From positions 13,379,856 to 13,443,855 of the forward strand of contig NC_049981.1 of assembly GCF_000003815.2 (NCBI RefSeq): a stretch of 64,000 nt of DNA. The letters run 5' to 3'. Positions 48,301-58,700 of the stretch are shown here, piece by piece. The translations under genes and the position numbers were made by a program. Under the pieces are notes generated by a model. It was not told where the DNA came from, searched no databases, and worked only from the letters and a program-made list of their open reading frames with translations. The number at the start of each line of letters is the position of its first letter. The first letter of the stretch is position 1. Origin of the DNA: Branchiostoma floridae (lineage: Eukaryota; Chordata; Leptocardii; Amphioxiformes; Branchiostomatidae).

Positions 48301-51300
48301 TCGTGGCAGCAGACTTTATAAAGGCTTGTCAAGAGGATGAGAATGAGTTGAAGGAGTACATGCTAGCCCAGAAACAGCATTTACCTCGGGTCTTGAAGGT
48401 CTTACATCGTTGTGCGAGCTTGGATCAACCAAAGAGAGCCACTAGCACTGAAGACATCAACAAATGGCAGTCTTTCGTAATAGATTGTGGTAAGATTATC
48501 TTATTGTTTGATCCATACGATGGTAAGACAATGACACGCTGTGCTACCTTACAAGCAGACCTTGGTGACTTCACAGGAGCAACCAAGATGTGGACTAACA
48601 TGCTGAAACTGCTCCGGGGGCAGGAAACTCCATCTAAGGGCCCCATGATTGAGGCTTTAGTAGCACGAGCGTTGTGTCACTTCCACATGGGCAAGCAAGA
48701 TTATGCAACCACTGACCTGATTGCTGCTGTGAACATCGACGCAGACGTAGCAAAAACTGAAATGTTGAAGAACTTCGCAAAAGAGCAACTGAAAGAAATT
48801 GTGAGCTATGTTGTTGGGCTTGCTAGGAAGATGAGCATTGATGTAAGAAAGGAGAGCCAGACAGATGCTGGTAACAGTGATCAGGTCCGTGCTGCCCTAC
48901 AGTTGTACAAACTTGTCCTAGCTCTGCAGCCAAACAACAGGAAAGTACTCCACGCTTGTGCAGAGTGCCACACGTTCTTAGGCGAGCACCAAGAAGCCGC
49001 AGACATCTATGATACCATGTTGCAGAACGACACGAGAACTGACACATCCACGCTATGCTCTAGAGCGCTTTCTAACCTGAAAGCAGGACATCTTGACATC
49101 GCCATGTCAGATCTAAACATAGCCTTTGACAGAAATCCGTCCTCCATTGATGCACTCTGTGCTCGAGCCTACTTCTTCCAACTGAAGGGACAAGAAGATG
49201 ACTTGATGAAGGATGTCTTGAAGGCAAGTCTTGCGTCTGTTAAAGACACAGCCGCAAGTCTGAAGAGAATCCCTGTCCCTGAGCAAACACACTTGAAGGA
49301 AATTGTCATCAAAGGCTGTCAACGTCTTCTTCAAGCTGATAGAGAGAACAGTGACGTAGCCGGATTGTCAGTCAAGCGGTAAGAATATCGTATCCATAAA
49401 CTTTTCTTAATAATCATGTACCTGGTTTTGACCATGACCTTTTTTAAGCACTATAAATTTGTTATCAGTTATGATGATGTTTTTATAAAAGAAAAGTTGT
49501 TTTCACCATCATTATGTGTAATGTTAATGATAAGACATTTGACAAGTGTCACTGACGAAGGATAGTGGATTCTATCCGAAACGTCTGACCGTTTCCAAAA
49601 CCATATCCAGTTGCTTGAGTAACTACTTTTTGGCGTATTTGACAAGTTGTTTGTCTAGTGTAGGCTGAATGCATGACTTTGTATTTGTTCTTCAGTTGTA
49701 ACAGAATGTCATACATTAATTACTGTAATGTCAATATTAGTTGTAAATGACAGTAACAGTATTGACCACTGCCCGCCTGCCCCCATGACTGTACAGGGAG
49801 AGGACAGAAGCTGTTCTCCGGCTGACAGACCTGCTCCAGCTGCTGAGTCCAGGCACAGAGGGCGTTCACCTGCTGCGGGCCCACGCTCACATGGAGCTCG
49901 GTAACCAACAGGAAGCCCAGAGGATCTTACTGGACAAGGTCAAGTCCAACCCGCAGGACCCTGTGTCATCTATCCACCTGGCTCTGCTGAGGCTCCGACT
50001 GGGAAAAGTACAGGAGGCTGTGCAGGTACATTGATGACATATTGGTGTACCAGTTTGTTGTGATTCTGTATGTATTTTCAAAACTGACTGTATTTTCAAA
50101 ACAATGGTTGAATATTTGTGAACTTATATCATGATTGGTGTTGAGTGGGCAATCACTCAAGGGACTTCAAGAAAATGAACTCCATATGGTATTCGTATGT
50201 AGCTCTTTCCTTGGTGCTGAAAACTATCCACGCAGGTAAACATACCTGTCCTTGGTGCTGAAAACTATCTACACACAAGTGAACATACCTGTCCTTGGTA
50301 CTGAACACCATCCACACAGGTAAACATGCAAAAATGGTTACAATAGACAAGAGGTCATTATGGACAGCATTTTTTATGCTTGGGTCAATAGAGACAAAAT
50401 ATACTAAGGGACCACCACAAAGTGGCCACAATAGCCAGGTTGTCCTCATGCAGAAGTTGGTGCTAGTAAGGATTTGACTAATGTTTCATGTAGAAGGTAA
50501 ACTTCTCTCAACTGTTCCTTACAGGGATGTATCACTGTTCTGGAGACCATTGGAGAGTCCACCTTCCATGCAGCCCTGGAGGATGTGCCAAAAGAAGACA
50601 GACAGCTGTTATTGAGGAGTTCCCAACAGTACGGGTTCAGCTTGTTACAACAGTGTCAGGACCCTGCTGTCATAAGTACTGCCATCAGTGCTTTCACCAT
50701 TGCAACACTAGCATCAGGTATGTCCTATTTAAAACTAGTGAACTTTACCAGAGTTAGAACAAGGCAAATTTGTACAGTGTGTCTTGAAGTAATAGTTCTT
50801 AGCGTGATGAACACTTTTTCTGTCTTAAAGCTGAGTAGCAATGTCCCTGTAGTATAGACCTTGAGTAGAAACTTTGTACCTCATTTGCATACTTGGGACA
50901 TTAGTAAACAGTCCCCTTGCTCTTTGCACCAGAAAACCATTTCATTCCTTTCCATGTAACAGATATGAGAGACACCACCGCCCTGATGGCTCGTGCAGAA
51001 TGCCACGCCCACCTCAGGAGTTACCAGGCAGCGGCACAGGACTACAGTAGAGTGCTCGACGTCCAGACTGAATGTAGCACCGCATTGTGTGCCCGGGGCT
51101 GCATGAATATTGTCATGAACAAGCAAAAGGTCAGTGAAGAAAAGTCTTCTTGTTCAGTCTTTAAAAGCCAAACGTTTACATAGTCATCTTTATTCAATGC
51201 ACTTTCTATCTGTTGTTATTAGGTCTTCTAGTTTGGAGAATTTTGGCTTTGGGGAATTGAGATATTAAATCATGTGAACAAATTGTAAAGAAAATCTGGG

Positions 51301-53774
51301 ATTGTCTTTTGAAGGAAGCGGTAGAAGATTTCCTGGCAGCATTGCGTAAAGACTTGGAGGCAGCGAGGACACAAATCTTACTCCTACAGCAGCAGATGCG
51401 CCTGTTACTGCTGTACTGGTTACATCTGTATGCTACGGACGCGATGTCCCACGGACAACATGGCGGCCGCCTGGAGGATGCAGTGTTGATTGGACACTTA
51501 CTCATCTCCATCGATGCTAATGTTGCGGCATGGCAATTGTTGTATGCAGATGCTCTTATCATACAAGGTACGTTTATCAATGTCTCAGGCATATCAGACT
51601 TCCTATTAGTGCACAGTAATTTCATATGCTATTCTGTGACATCCTTTCATGCTCCAAACATTTTCAATTCAAAGTTCAATCAAATTACCACTCAATGCAC
51701 ATTTGAATATAGCAAGGAGGTTATATAGAGATAACCTCCTTGAATAAACAGATCATTAATCTTTGCATCTATGGGAGATGTTGTATAAGGGACCACCAAT
51801 AGCAGGTAGTTCTTATGCATTGGTAATCAAAATCCATTGGTGTATTCTGGTGTAAAAATGTGTGTTATAAAGCTACATCCCTTGGATTTTTGCCCAGGTG
51901 ACTTGGACCAGGCCTTTGTGCACCTGAATCGTGTGCTACAGCTGACACCTGATGACCGGTCAGTCCTGGCGCGCAGAGGGCTGATCTATGTGAAGAAGGG
52001 AAACCATCAACTGGCCGCATCAGAACTCTGTCCTCTGGCCGAGCTGGACTCTGAAGGCCTAGAGTTTGTTCTAAAGGCTTTAGACAATGACCAAAAGGAA
52101 GCATTGATCAAGGTCTGCAATTTACCATGACTTTCATGTGTTTAGATGAAGTAGATTTTGTTTTGCAAACGAAAGAATGCTCCATTTGGAATTTGTATGT
52201 AGCCCTTTCCTTGGTGCTGAAAACTATCCCCACAGGACAACATGCCTGTCCTTGGTGCTGAAAAGTATCCATCGTGTTGAATACTATCTACACAGGTAAA
52301 CATGCCTGTCCTAGGTACTGAACATCATCCACACACAGGTTAACAGGCCTGTCCTTGGTGCTGAGCATGATAGTGAATTATAGTACAAGTGAAGTCACAA
52401 ATTCTCAGGGTTCTAAACAAGATTATTTTCATGCTAACTTAATGGTAGAACAGACTCTGGAAAAAGTGTCAAAATATCATGGTCATTGAATGTGCTTTCC
52501 AATGAAATTAATGCATATCTGTTATGTGCATGTTCAGGTGTCCCTGAAGAAGGCTGAAGTGCTGACTGGACTGAATGACCATGAGCAGGCTCTGTGCTTC
52601 CTCACGCTGGCAGTGGCTGCATCACAGAGTTCTAACGCAGACATCCTACGTCAGCGTACAAAGTGTTTGAGTAGGTTACAACAGTACAACCAGGCCCTGC
52701 ATGATATCAACCTCGTCATTAGAATGAACAATGCAAACAAAAATGCATCTCAGGCAAGCACTGTCTTTTATTTCTAACAAAAGGCTTTCATCTATTTTTG
52801 TTAATATCTGTATCTGTATCTATACAGCTGGAATAACCACCCTTCAGCGTGACACACCAGCTTTGAGACACTCGTATACTTGAGACACTTGTCCTGATCA
52901 GTTATGTATGTAACAGATTCAAAACTTTTGTGGTGATAGATTTCTAAGCTTAAGCTTGTGGTGAATTTCAAATTAAAGCAGAGGTATGGTGAAGGCCAAG
53001 GTAAAACAGGGAATGTACGATTCAAGTACAAGTGGTCAAATCTCTTTTCATACTGCATTTGTATGCTTTGAAAATTTTAAAATCAAGCAAATATCAGCCC
53101 AAGTGATTGTTGTTTATAAGCCAATAAAGACATCCTATTGTTAGGTCCAGTACTGTAAATTTGTGTTTAACAGTAGATTAATCTTATCTTGATTGAAACA
53201 GGTGAGTGACTACTGCTGGCGAGGCTATATCAACCTCCTTCGCAACAAGGAACATCCTGCAGTGGTGGACTACATACACGCATTCAGAACTGACCGCCAG
53301 AAAACGGTCAGTTTGGTGACGTCACGTCCAGGGAAGAGTGCCCTCGCTCAGGTGTTTCACAGGTAGTTAGATAAATATTCTTGAGATTTATACAACTTTA
53401 AGAAGTATCTTAATTCTTTTTTCACTTTTTTTTAACACAAACAAGGAAACAATTATACACTTGTTGGCTATATTGGCTTTGCTCAATGTACTACTGGTAC
53501 ATTATGATTTAGTATTCCTTCAAAACAAATTGGATAGTCTTAACTCAATTCTCAACTTTCTAGTATTTCCCTTATCAGTTTAAGAAGATTTGTCATTCCA
53601 TTCTCCATTTGTACTTTTAGGTATGCTGAGCACCAGTATAAGAAAGGGAAGGCAGAGGACACTATTGCTGTTTGTCAGTTGGGGCTACTGCTGGATGGAA
53701 CCAATGAAAATCTGCGAAGTTTGAAGATGAAGGCCACAAGAGACCAGGCACATGCACAGTGTACCATTCTGTGA
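42400..53774 (+). CDS. TTC34: TTC34-like tetratricopeptide-repeat protein (11 exons)
   Basis: Exons: 42400-42551, 46635-46705, 47515-49378, 49797-50025, 50525-50717, 50963-51129, 51315-51567, 51898-52112, 52538-52753, 53202-53362, 53621-53774. Phases agree throughout, giving 1224 aa. Exon 1 is charged and coiled (MLTRRLQEEEDRWKEK). The 1.86-kb exon 3 and all later exons encode TPR-like helix pairs, for example GDIQRINGNLPQAVSCYCRA (about residue 197), ALQLYKLVLALQPNNRKVL (about 532), GDLDQAFVHLNRVLQLTPDD and YNQALHDINLVIRMNN. The arrangement resembles vertebrate TTC34, a poorly characterised TPR protein; TPRs usually bind partner proteins. Intron 9 starts with GC instead of GT. The end QCTIL forms a CaaX-type box. 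Exons 1 and 2 rest on phase and splice-site fit rather than on recognised homology. Confidence 0.8.
43417..43505 (+). repeat. dispersed repeat copy B (ATCAGTAGACCGG)
   Basis: Matches 24704-24783 in order: ATCAGTAGACCGGATTTT, GAAAATGAAC, GGCTTACCGGCCCAAGAAAA. Located in TTC34 intron 1. Confidence 0.65.
43755..44660 (+). mobile_element. 5'-truncated LINE with ORF2 C-terminus
   Basis: An open frame to 44528 (over 225 codons) ends in a module seen at the C-terminus of many LINE ORF2 proteins: LRISCHKLRIESGRHNHTP, then a CX2C...HX4C knuckle (CQFC ... EDEVHFTMDC), then YDSDRTILFDY. The 3' UTR ends in an AATAAAGG signal and a (TTCA)n tail at 44641-44660. The reverse transcriptase core is missing. 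The frame is intact, so the insertion is fairly young. It lies in TTC34 intron 1, sense to the gene. Confidence 0.85.
44661..46630 (+). other. TTC34 intron 1, distal part
   Basis: No exon recognised between the LINE tail and exon 46635. It contains an AT-rich perfect-stem palindrome at 44990-45017 (ACTATTTTATATT arms) and a C9 run near 45530. Confidence 0.5.
44990..45017. repeat. AT-rich palindrome
   Basis: ACTATTTTATATT and AATATAAAATAGT form a 13-bp perfect stem around TT. Confidence 0.8.
49548..49589 (+). ncRNA. hammerhead-ribozyme-like motif
   Basis: In TTC34 intron 3. In order: GTCA; core CTGACGA (52-58); GGATAG and CTATCC enclosing a 6-base loop (stem II); GAAA; C-G then TC; TGAC complementary to the first GTCA (stem I). 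This is the layout of a type-I hammerhead with a very short stem III, as reported for Penelope-like retroelements. One deviation: an extra A separates the core from stem II. Likely a retroelement remnant; activity unknown. Confidence 0.45.
51713..51742. repeat. AAGGAGGTT hairpin repeat
   Basis: CAAGGAGGTTAT and ATAACCTCCTTG form a 12-bp perfect stem around a 6-base loop, in a TTC34 intron. Related to 36117 and 59848. Confidence 0.75.
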
Positions 53775-54470
53775 CTATCCACCAATCACTGAAACATGTT
53801 GTAAAACATTCAATGACCATGATATTTGGACATGTTCAAGATGTTGTAAAACAGCTTACCACCTTAAAGGATGTTTTAGACTTTAGCCTATTCAAAGCTA
53901 TTACTGTGAGAATAGTGTCACACAACATTGTGTTAAAAAATCTGTACTATAGTTGGTTTGTCATGTTAGATAATCAATTGAACATAGGTTTGCTATATAT
54001 ACGAAACCCTTTTTACTTTCTACATGTGTATTTAGCAATGCTTTCTGGCTTGTTTTCCAATCCTTTGTTTATTGTCTTTTATTGTACTTAATGGAAAGCG
54101 ATAATCATTATTTTATATGTAACGGTTAACTTCTTTACTTTCCTTTATTTTGAGAGATTAAAATGCCAAGAAGATCTTTATTTTGTCACATTTGCCTCTG
54201 TTTCCTTCTTTTCTCTGCTTCAGCAAATAGTTTTTATACACGATATTTGGTGGAAGATTACTAGTTAAATTCTTCACTGTGTAATGTTGAAAAGGGCCTA
54301 GCTTGAGGAGTAACACTTTGAATTTGTGTTCAATTTTGATGAGTAAAAGTTATCAAGTTTGCAAAGAATGGCATTTTGTCTTTTCCCCCCACTATTTGGA
54401 GTTTCAAGCTTTGTTCCTATAGCACTTTGCAGTGTATTCAACAATTAATAAAAAAACTAATGTGACAGCT
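53775..54470 (+). other. TTC34 3' UTR
   Basis: AT-rich sequence after the stop. ATTAAA at 54157-54162 and AATAAA near 54446 are candidate poly(A) signals. ORF 53759-54091 overlaps the end of the gene and is not credible. Confidence 0.45.
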
Positions 54471-54530
54471 TAGGCCTAGGAAAAAAATGTTTCCTGTTTC
54501 AGTCCTAAAGAAATAAAAACTTCGGCCAAA
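54471..54530 (+). repeat. repeat end, AGGCCTAGGAAAA family
   Basis: TTAGGCCTAGGAAAAAAATG followed by TTTCCTGTTTCAGTCCTAAA, the same end as the MCC-intron copies. Confidence 0.5.
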
Positions 54531-54674
54531 CCTCTAGTGATACAATACAGTTTAACAAACTAAAACTGAAATACATGCATCAGGGCATATTTTTATTGTC
54601 AAACTTCAATTTTGTGCACATCTGTGGATACATTTATCCTTCATTAGATAGTACATGCAGTTTTTCCTTGAATA

Positions 54675-55067
54675 CACCTTTCTCACGCGGCGGCCATGAT
54701 AGATCGAAGAAGAGGTCAATGAGGCAAACAGACAAAACTTATTTCTAAAATCAGGTCCCATTTAGTTTTCCCCCAAACCACACAAATTTTCATGATATAA
54801 GATAGAATAATAAATATTACAAGAAGTGTTATGCACCGAAAGATGTAGCAATTTAGAGTAGTGTAGACTGACCCCATAGTCCCTTAAGAGATGCAAAATA
54901 AAAACATAATAATGCAAATTTTTAACGAATTTGCAGCCATTCACTTATTGGTCGATTTCCTAATTGGCAGGCTACCATTGGTCGAACTGCTAATTATGAT
55001 GGACAGCCTTTTGTTTGCCACATTGAACTCGTTTTAGATCTATCATGGCTGCCGCGTGAGAAAGGTG
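54675..55067. mobile_element. 393-bp MITE with TA target site
   Basis: Inverted ends of about 57 bp: CACCTTTCTCACGCGGC then GGCCATGATAGATC at the left. The reverse complement of the right end reads CACCTTTCTCACGCGGC then AGCCATGATAGATC. Both ends are bordered by TA (54673-54674 and 55068-55069), suggesting a Tc1/mariner-type or similar element. No transposase. Confidence 0.85.
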
Positions 55068-55450
55068 TATAGGTAGTAGGCTGAATAAAAATCACAATAT
55101 TGTTTTCCAGACTGAGATTGTTGCTGTTATGGGTGTTTCATAGATTTTACCGAGTAAACATGTTGACATATCCATAATGTTACATTTCAGTTTGCAGTAG
55201 GTCTTTATAGACATCCACATTCGTATATTCAATTTAATGCCCCCTTACCCCCAGATATGAAAAAAAGGAATCTTTAATAGATAGAATAGATAACGTTAGA
55301 GCTTTATTGCGCAACAATTGTTAATGGATCTCCAGGCAAGTACATCAAAGAGCTTTAATTCACATCATAAAAGATATGTTTTCATCTTTATTCGGCCACC
55401 CGTCACATAAATTTTCTGCTTGTATGTCCGGAAGCAAGAAGTTAAATTGA

Positions 55451-55612
55451 GTTCACTCACTCACTCACTCACGGCCCGTAACCTCAGTGGTCGTAGGGGC
55501 TCCACGACATCCATCAGCAGTGATCTTTGCCCATCTCGCTCTGTCCTCTGCCCCTCTGATCAGTTGTTCAGTGCTTAGGCCAGTCCAGACCTTTATGTTA
55601 TCCAGCCAGTTC
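55451..55612 (-). mobile_element. 5'-truncated LINE tail, antisense
   Basis: On the minus strand the frame reads NWLDNIKVWTGLSTEQLIRG, then AEDRARWAKITADGC and a stop after TGRE. This is the typical last segment of an RTE/craniate-type LINE ORF, with a conserved WTG...L..A.DR..W pattern. A (TGAG)n tail follows at 55452-55472. It sits just upstream of ENTREP. Confidence 0.8.
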
Positions 55613-55747
55613 AAAGGAGTTTAAATGTCCCGCCCAACTTGTGAGGCCAACTCGAGCGCTGATTGGTCCAATGGCTGATGCTCACGTGACCAGCCCCAGC
55701 TGACAGGAATCAGACCACAACAAGGACGGCCTGAGGTTTGGCTGGAC

Positions 55748-58700
55748 ATGCGGGCTGTCCGGCACGGCCTGGTGGTCACTCAGGCCCGGCCGGGGGCACG
55801 GGACCACCTCGGACGGAGCCAGGCGATGCTTCTGAGTCTGGGGATAGTACAGATCGTGCTCGGCTGTGTCGTGGTGTCCCTCAGCTTTGCCGCGCTGGCC
55901 ATGACTACCTACAGCCGTGTCCGGAACGCGTGTCCGTACTGGGCCGGTTTCGCCGTAAGTAGTGACCACACAGGGTGACCACTAGCTTCTTTACGATACG
56001 AAGTAGTATCTAATGCATGTTTTATTGCCACAAACAGCACAGAACTGATTATACAACCCCTCTTTATGAACTAGTAATACCGTTTTCAGAATAGAATTTT
56101 CAGAATTCATCCGTAGAAACTCTTGATCCTTCAAAGGCCCATAAAAGGCCCATAAACCGGTTTCTCAGAATTCTCTTTATTTGGATTCGTTGGCGCATAT
56201 CTGATGTCGATTTGCATTTCATTTGTGTCTCTCTTAACCCAAAAGAAGACATTTTTGCGTGGAGATATTTTCCCAGCAGCGACAGTGGTTCAGAATGGAC
56301 ACAATGGCTACCTTATGACTAATATATATGACTGATCCGAGGATGCAGATCCCAAGAGACTCCAGCCATTTGCATTTTTATGGATCATATGCTAATGTTG
56401 AGGAGGGCTTAGCGAATTCTGTAACTATTGTGTAAATCCATAGCTGTAAATCTATGGAGGTATTTTTAATTGAAAAATCACCATATCAACAGAATTAGCT
56501 TTTTTAAAGCCATTTCTGAACGAGGGAAATTATTAACAAGCAGATGTTTGAATGAAGAGAGATGGTACATGAGCCTGGATGTCTACTCTCCAAGCAGAGG
56601 TTAGGCTCTGGCTGTTTTTTTTAACGTTTTTCTGTCGTTTTTAATCGGGCTTTCTATTTTGTATTTTATCTTGCTGGCGTACTTCAAGAAAAATAAAAAA
56701 TAGAAAACCCGACAAAAACGACTAAAAAAACGTTTAAAAAACAGCCGGAGCCTAACCTCTGCTTGGAGATTACTGGATGTCCCTGGAGTGTGGTCAAGTG
56801 CTCGGGGTCAGCCAACTGTTTGCAGTTTAAATGTGTTCAAGTTCTTTGAAAACATTAGTAGCAATAGATTTATAGCCTGGTATCCAGCCGTAATATAGCT
56901 CCCCANNNNNNNNNNNNNNNNNNNNNNNNNNNNNNNNNNNNNNNNNNNNNNNNNNNNNNNNNNNNNNNNNNNNNNNNNNNNNNNNNNNNNNNNNNNNNNN
57001 NNNNNGGTCACTTCTATCCATCATTCAGAAATCTGGCACTCAATCACTATCCTGCACTGTCAGGTGTATCAGATCATGTGATGGTTTTTGATATCTAGTT
57101 CTATTAATTAAGTCATAAGAACCTCAGGAGCTATATTACGGCTGGATACCAGGCTAATAGATTTATGCTAGAGAACAAAAGATGGACAGAAAATTGCAAC
57201 AATAATGTTACCGAGCCTCCTTCACAACATTTGGGGGGGGGGGGGGTATCGTCCTGGCAAAACTTCCATTTCTGGTATAGGGAACCTCAGCCAATGTTGA
57301 AAATTGTCTGCGATGGAGGCTAACTACATGTAATTGCTCCAGACAGCAGCATGTAGTCTATGCAACTATTGTGTAAATGCATAATAAGAGTAAGACTTTG
57401 CAGGTATTTTATTGTAGGATTACCATATCAACAGGATTACCTTGATTTATTCATCCTTAATGAGAAAATTAAATATGGATGAGAAAAGAGTTGGACCAGA
57501 AAGGATGGTTTGAATTACGTCATATGATTACAGATTTGTGCAAACTTTTGGCATTAATGCTTAAAAGCTCTTTTTTTCTAGCATAGATGTAGTTGTCAAC
57601 ATCATGAAAATTTTGTTGGGTATCAAGATGGATGGCATTGTGGCATTGTATGGTATTATGCTAAAGGGTATGATATACTATGATGCTACAGAGTCCAGAA
57701 TTTACATGTATTGGTACTAAATGTAGGTCCAGATCCTAATGCTGTGCCCTTGGGAAAGGCACTTAACATGAAATTCCCAATCGGGGAAGGAGATTTTCAT
57801 GAGCAACCTTTCTTACAGTTGGTCTGTCTTAGGATGTCTGTCTTTCTGTTGAACACTTACGATTGGGCTTCAATATCAATTTGATATTAAAAGTATTTAA
57901 GCCATGAATTAGTACAGATATGTGGATTAATAATAAGTCCTAATAACAACATCAAATGACAATTTCTTGTTCTACAGGCAATGTTGTCCGGTGGTGTTGG
58001 GATGATAGCCTGGAAGCAGCAGACGTCTCTGGCTGTAAGTACCTCGGGAAAGGACAGAAATCTTTTGCACTTCTGAGTCCTGACCCTTTAATGTAAACAG
58101 AAAGAGGAATTTTAAACACTGTTGTATGGTTTTTATGTGTATACATGCCATGGCATCTACTACTATTCCTACTGTTTTGTCAGCATGTCTAGTGGAGACA
58201 ACTAGGCTGAATTAAGCTAGGATTAAAGCAAAGGAACAAATAGAATTGCTATCAGGATATTCGTTTATTTGAATGTCCATCCATCCATCCATCCATTAAT
58301 CCATCATGAATGCCAATCTCAATGAATAGCAAAATTACTGGCAAGTTACAGATGAAAGTTCCCCATTCAAGGAAGAGCATTTCAAACCATGATTACAAGT
58401 TAATATGAAGATACAAGACCCATGAATTATTTCTCTTGCCCCTGTATAGGTGAGTTTCTTCACATTCCTGTCTGCTGTGTGTACACTGTTACACCTGGTG
58501 GCTGCTGTCCTGTCTGGGGAGAGTACCACACTGCTGTCATCTCTCAACTCCTGTGTACCTCAGGACATGGGCAAGGTCAGTGCACATCCACCCAATCCAT
58601 GTATCGGTTTAGCAATAATCATTATCTACATCATCCTGTACAAGTATAACCACAATTACTGAGCCTACCAAGATGAATAGAGGAGCCTTGTGGGTCATCT

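Noticed and set aside
47613-49334. Minus-strand ORFs under the large TTC34 exon
   Set aside because: Antisense shadows of a 1.86-kb coding exon.
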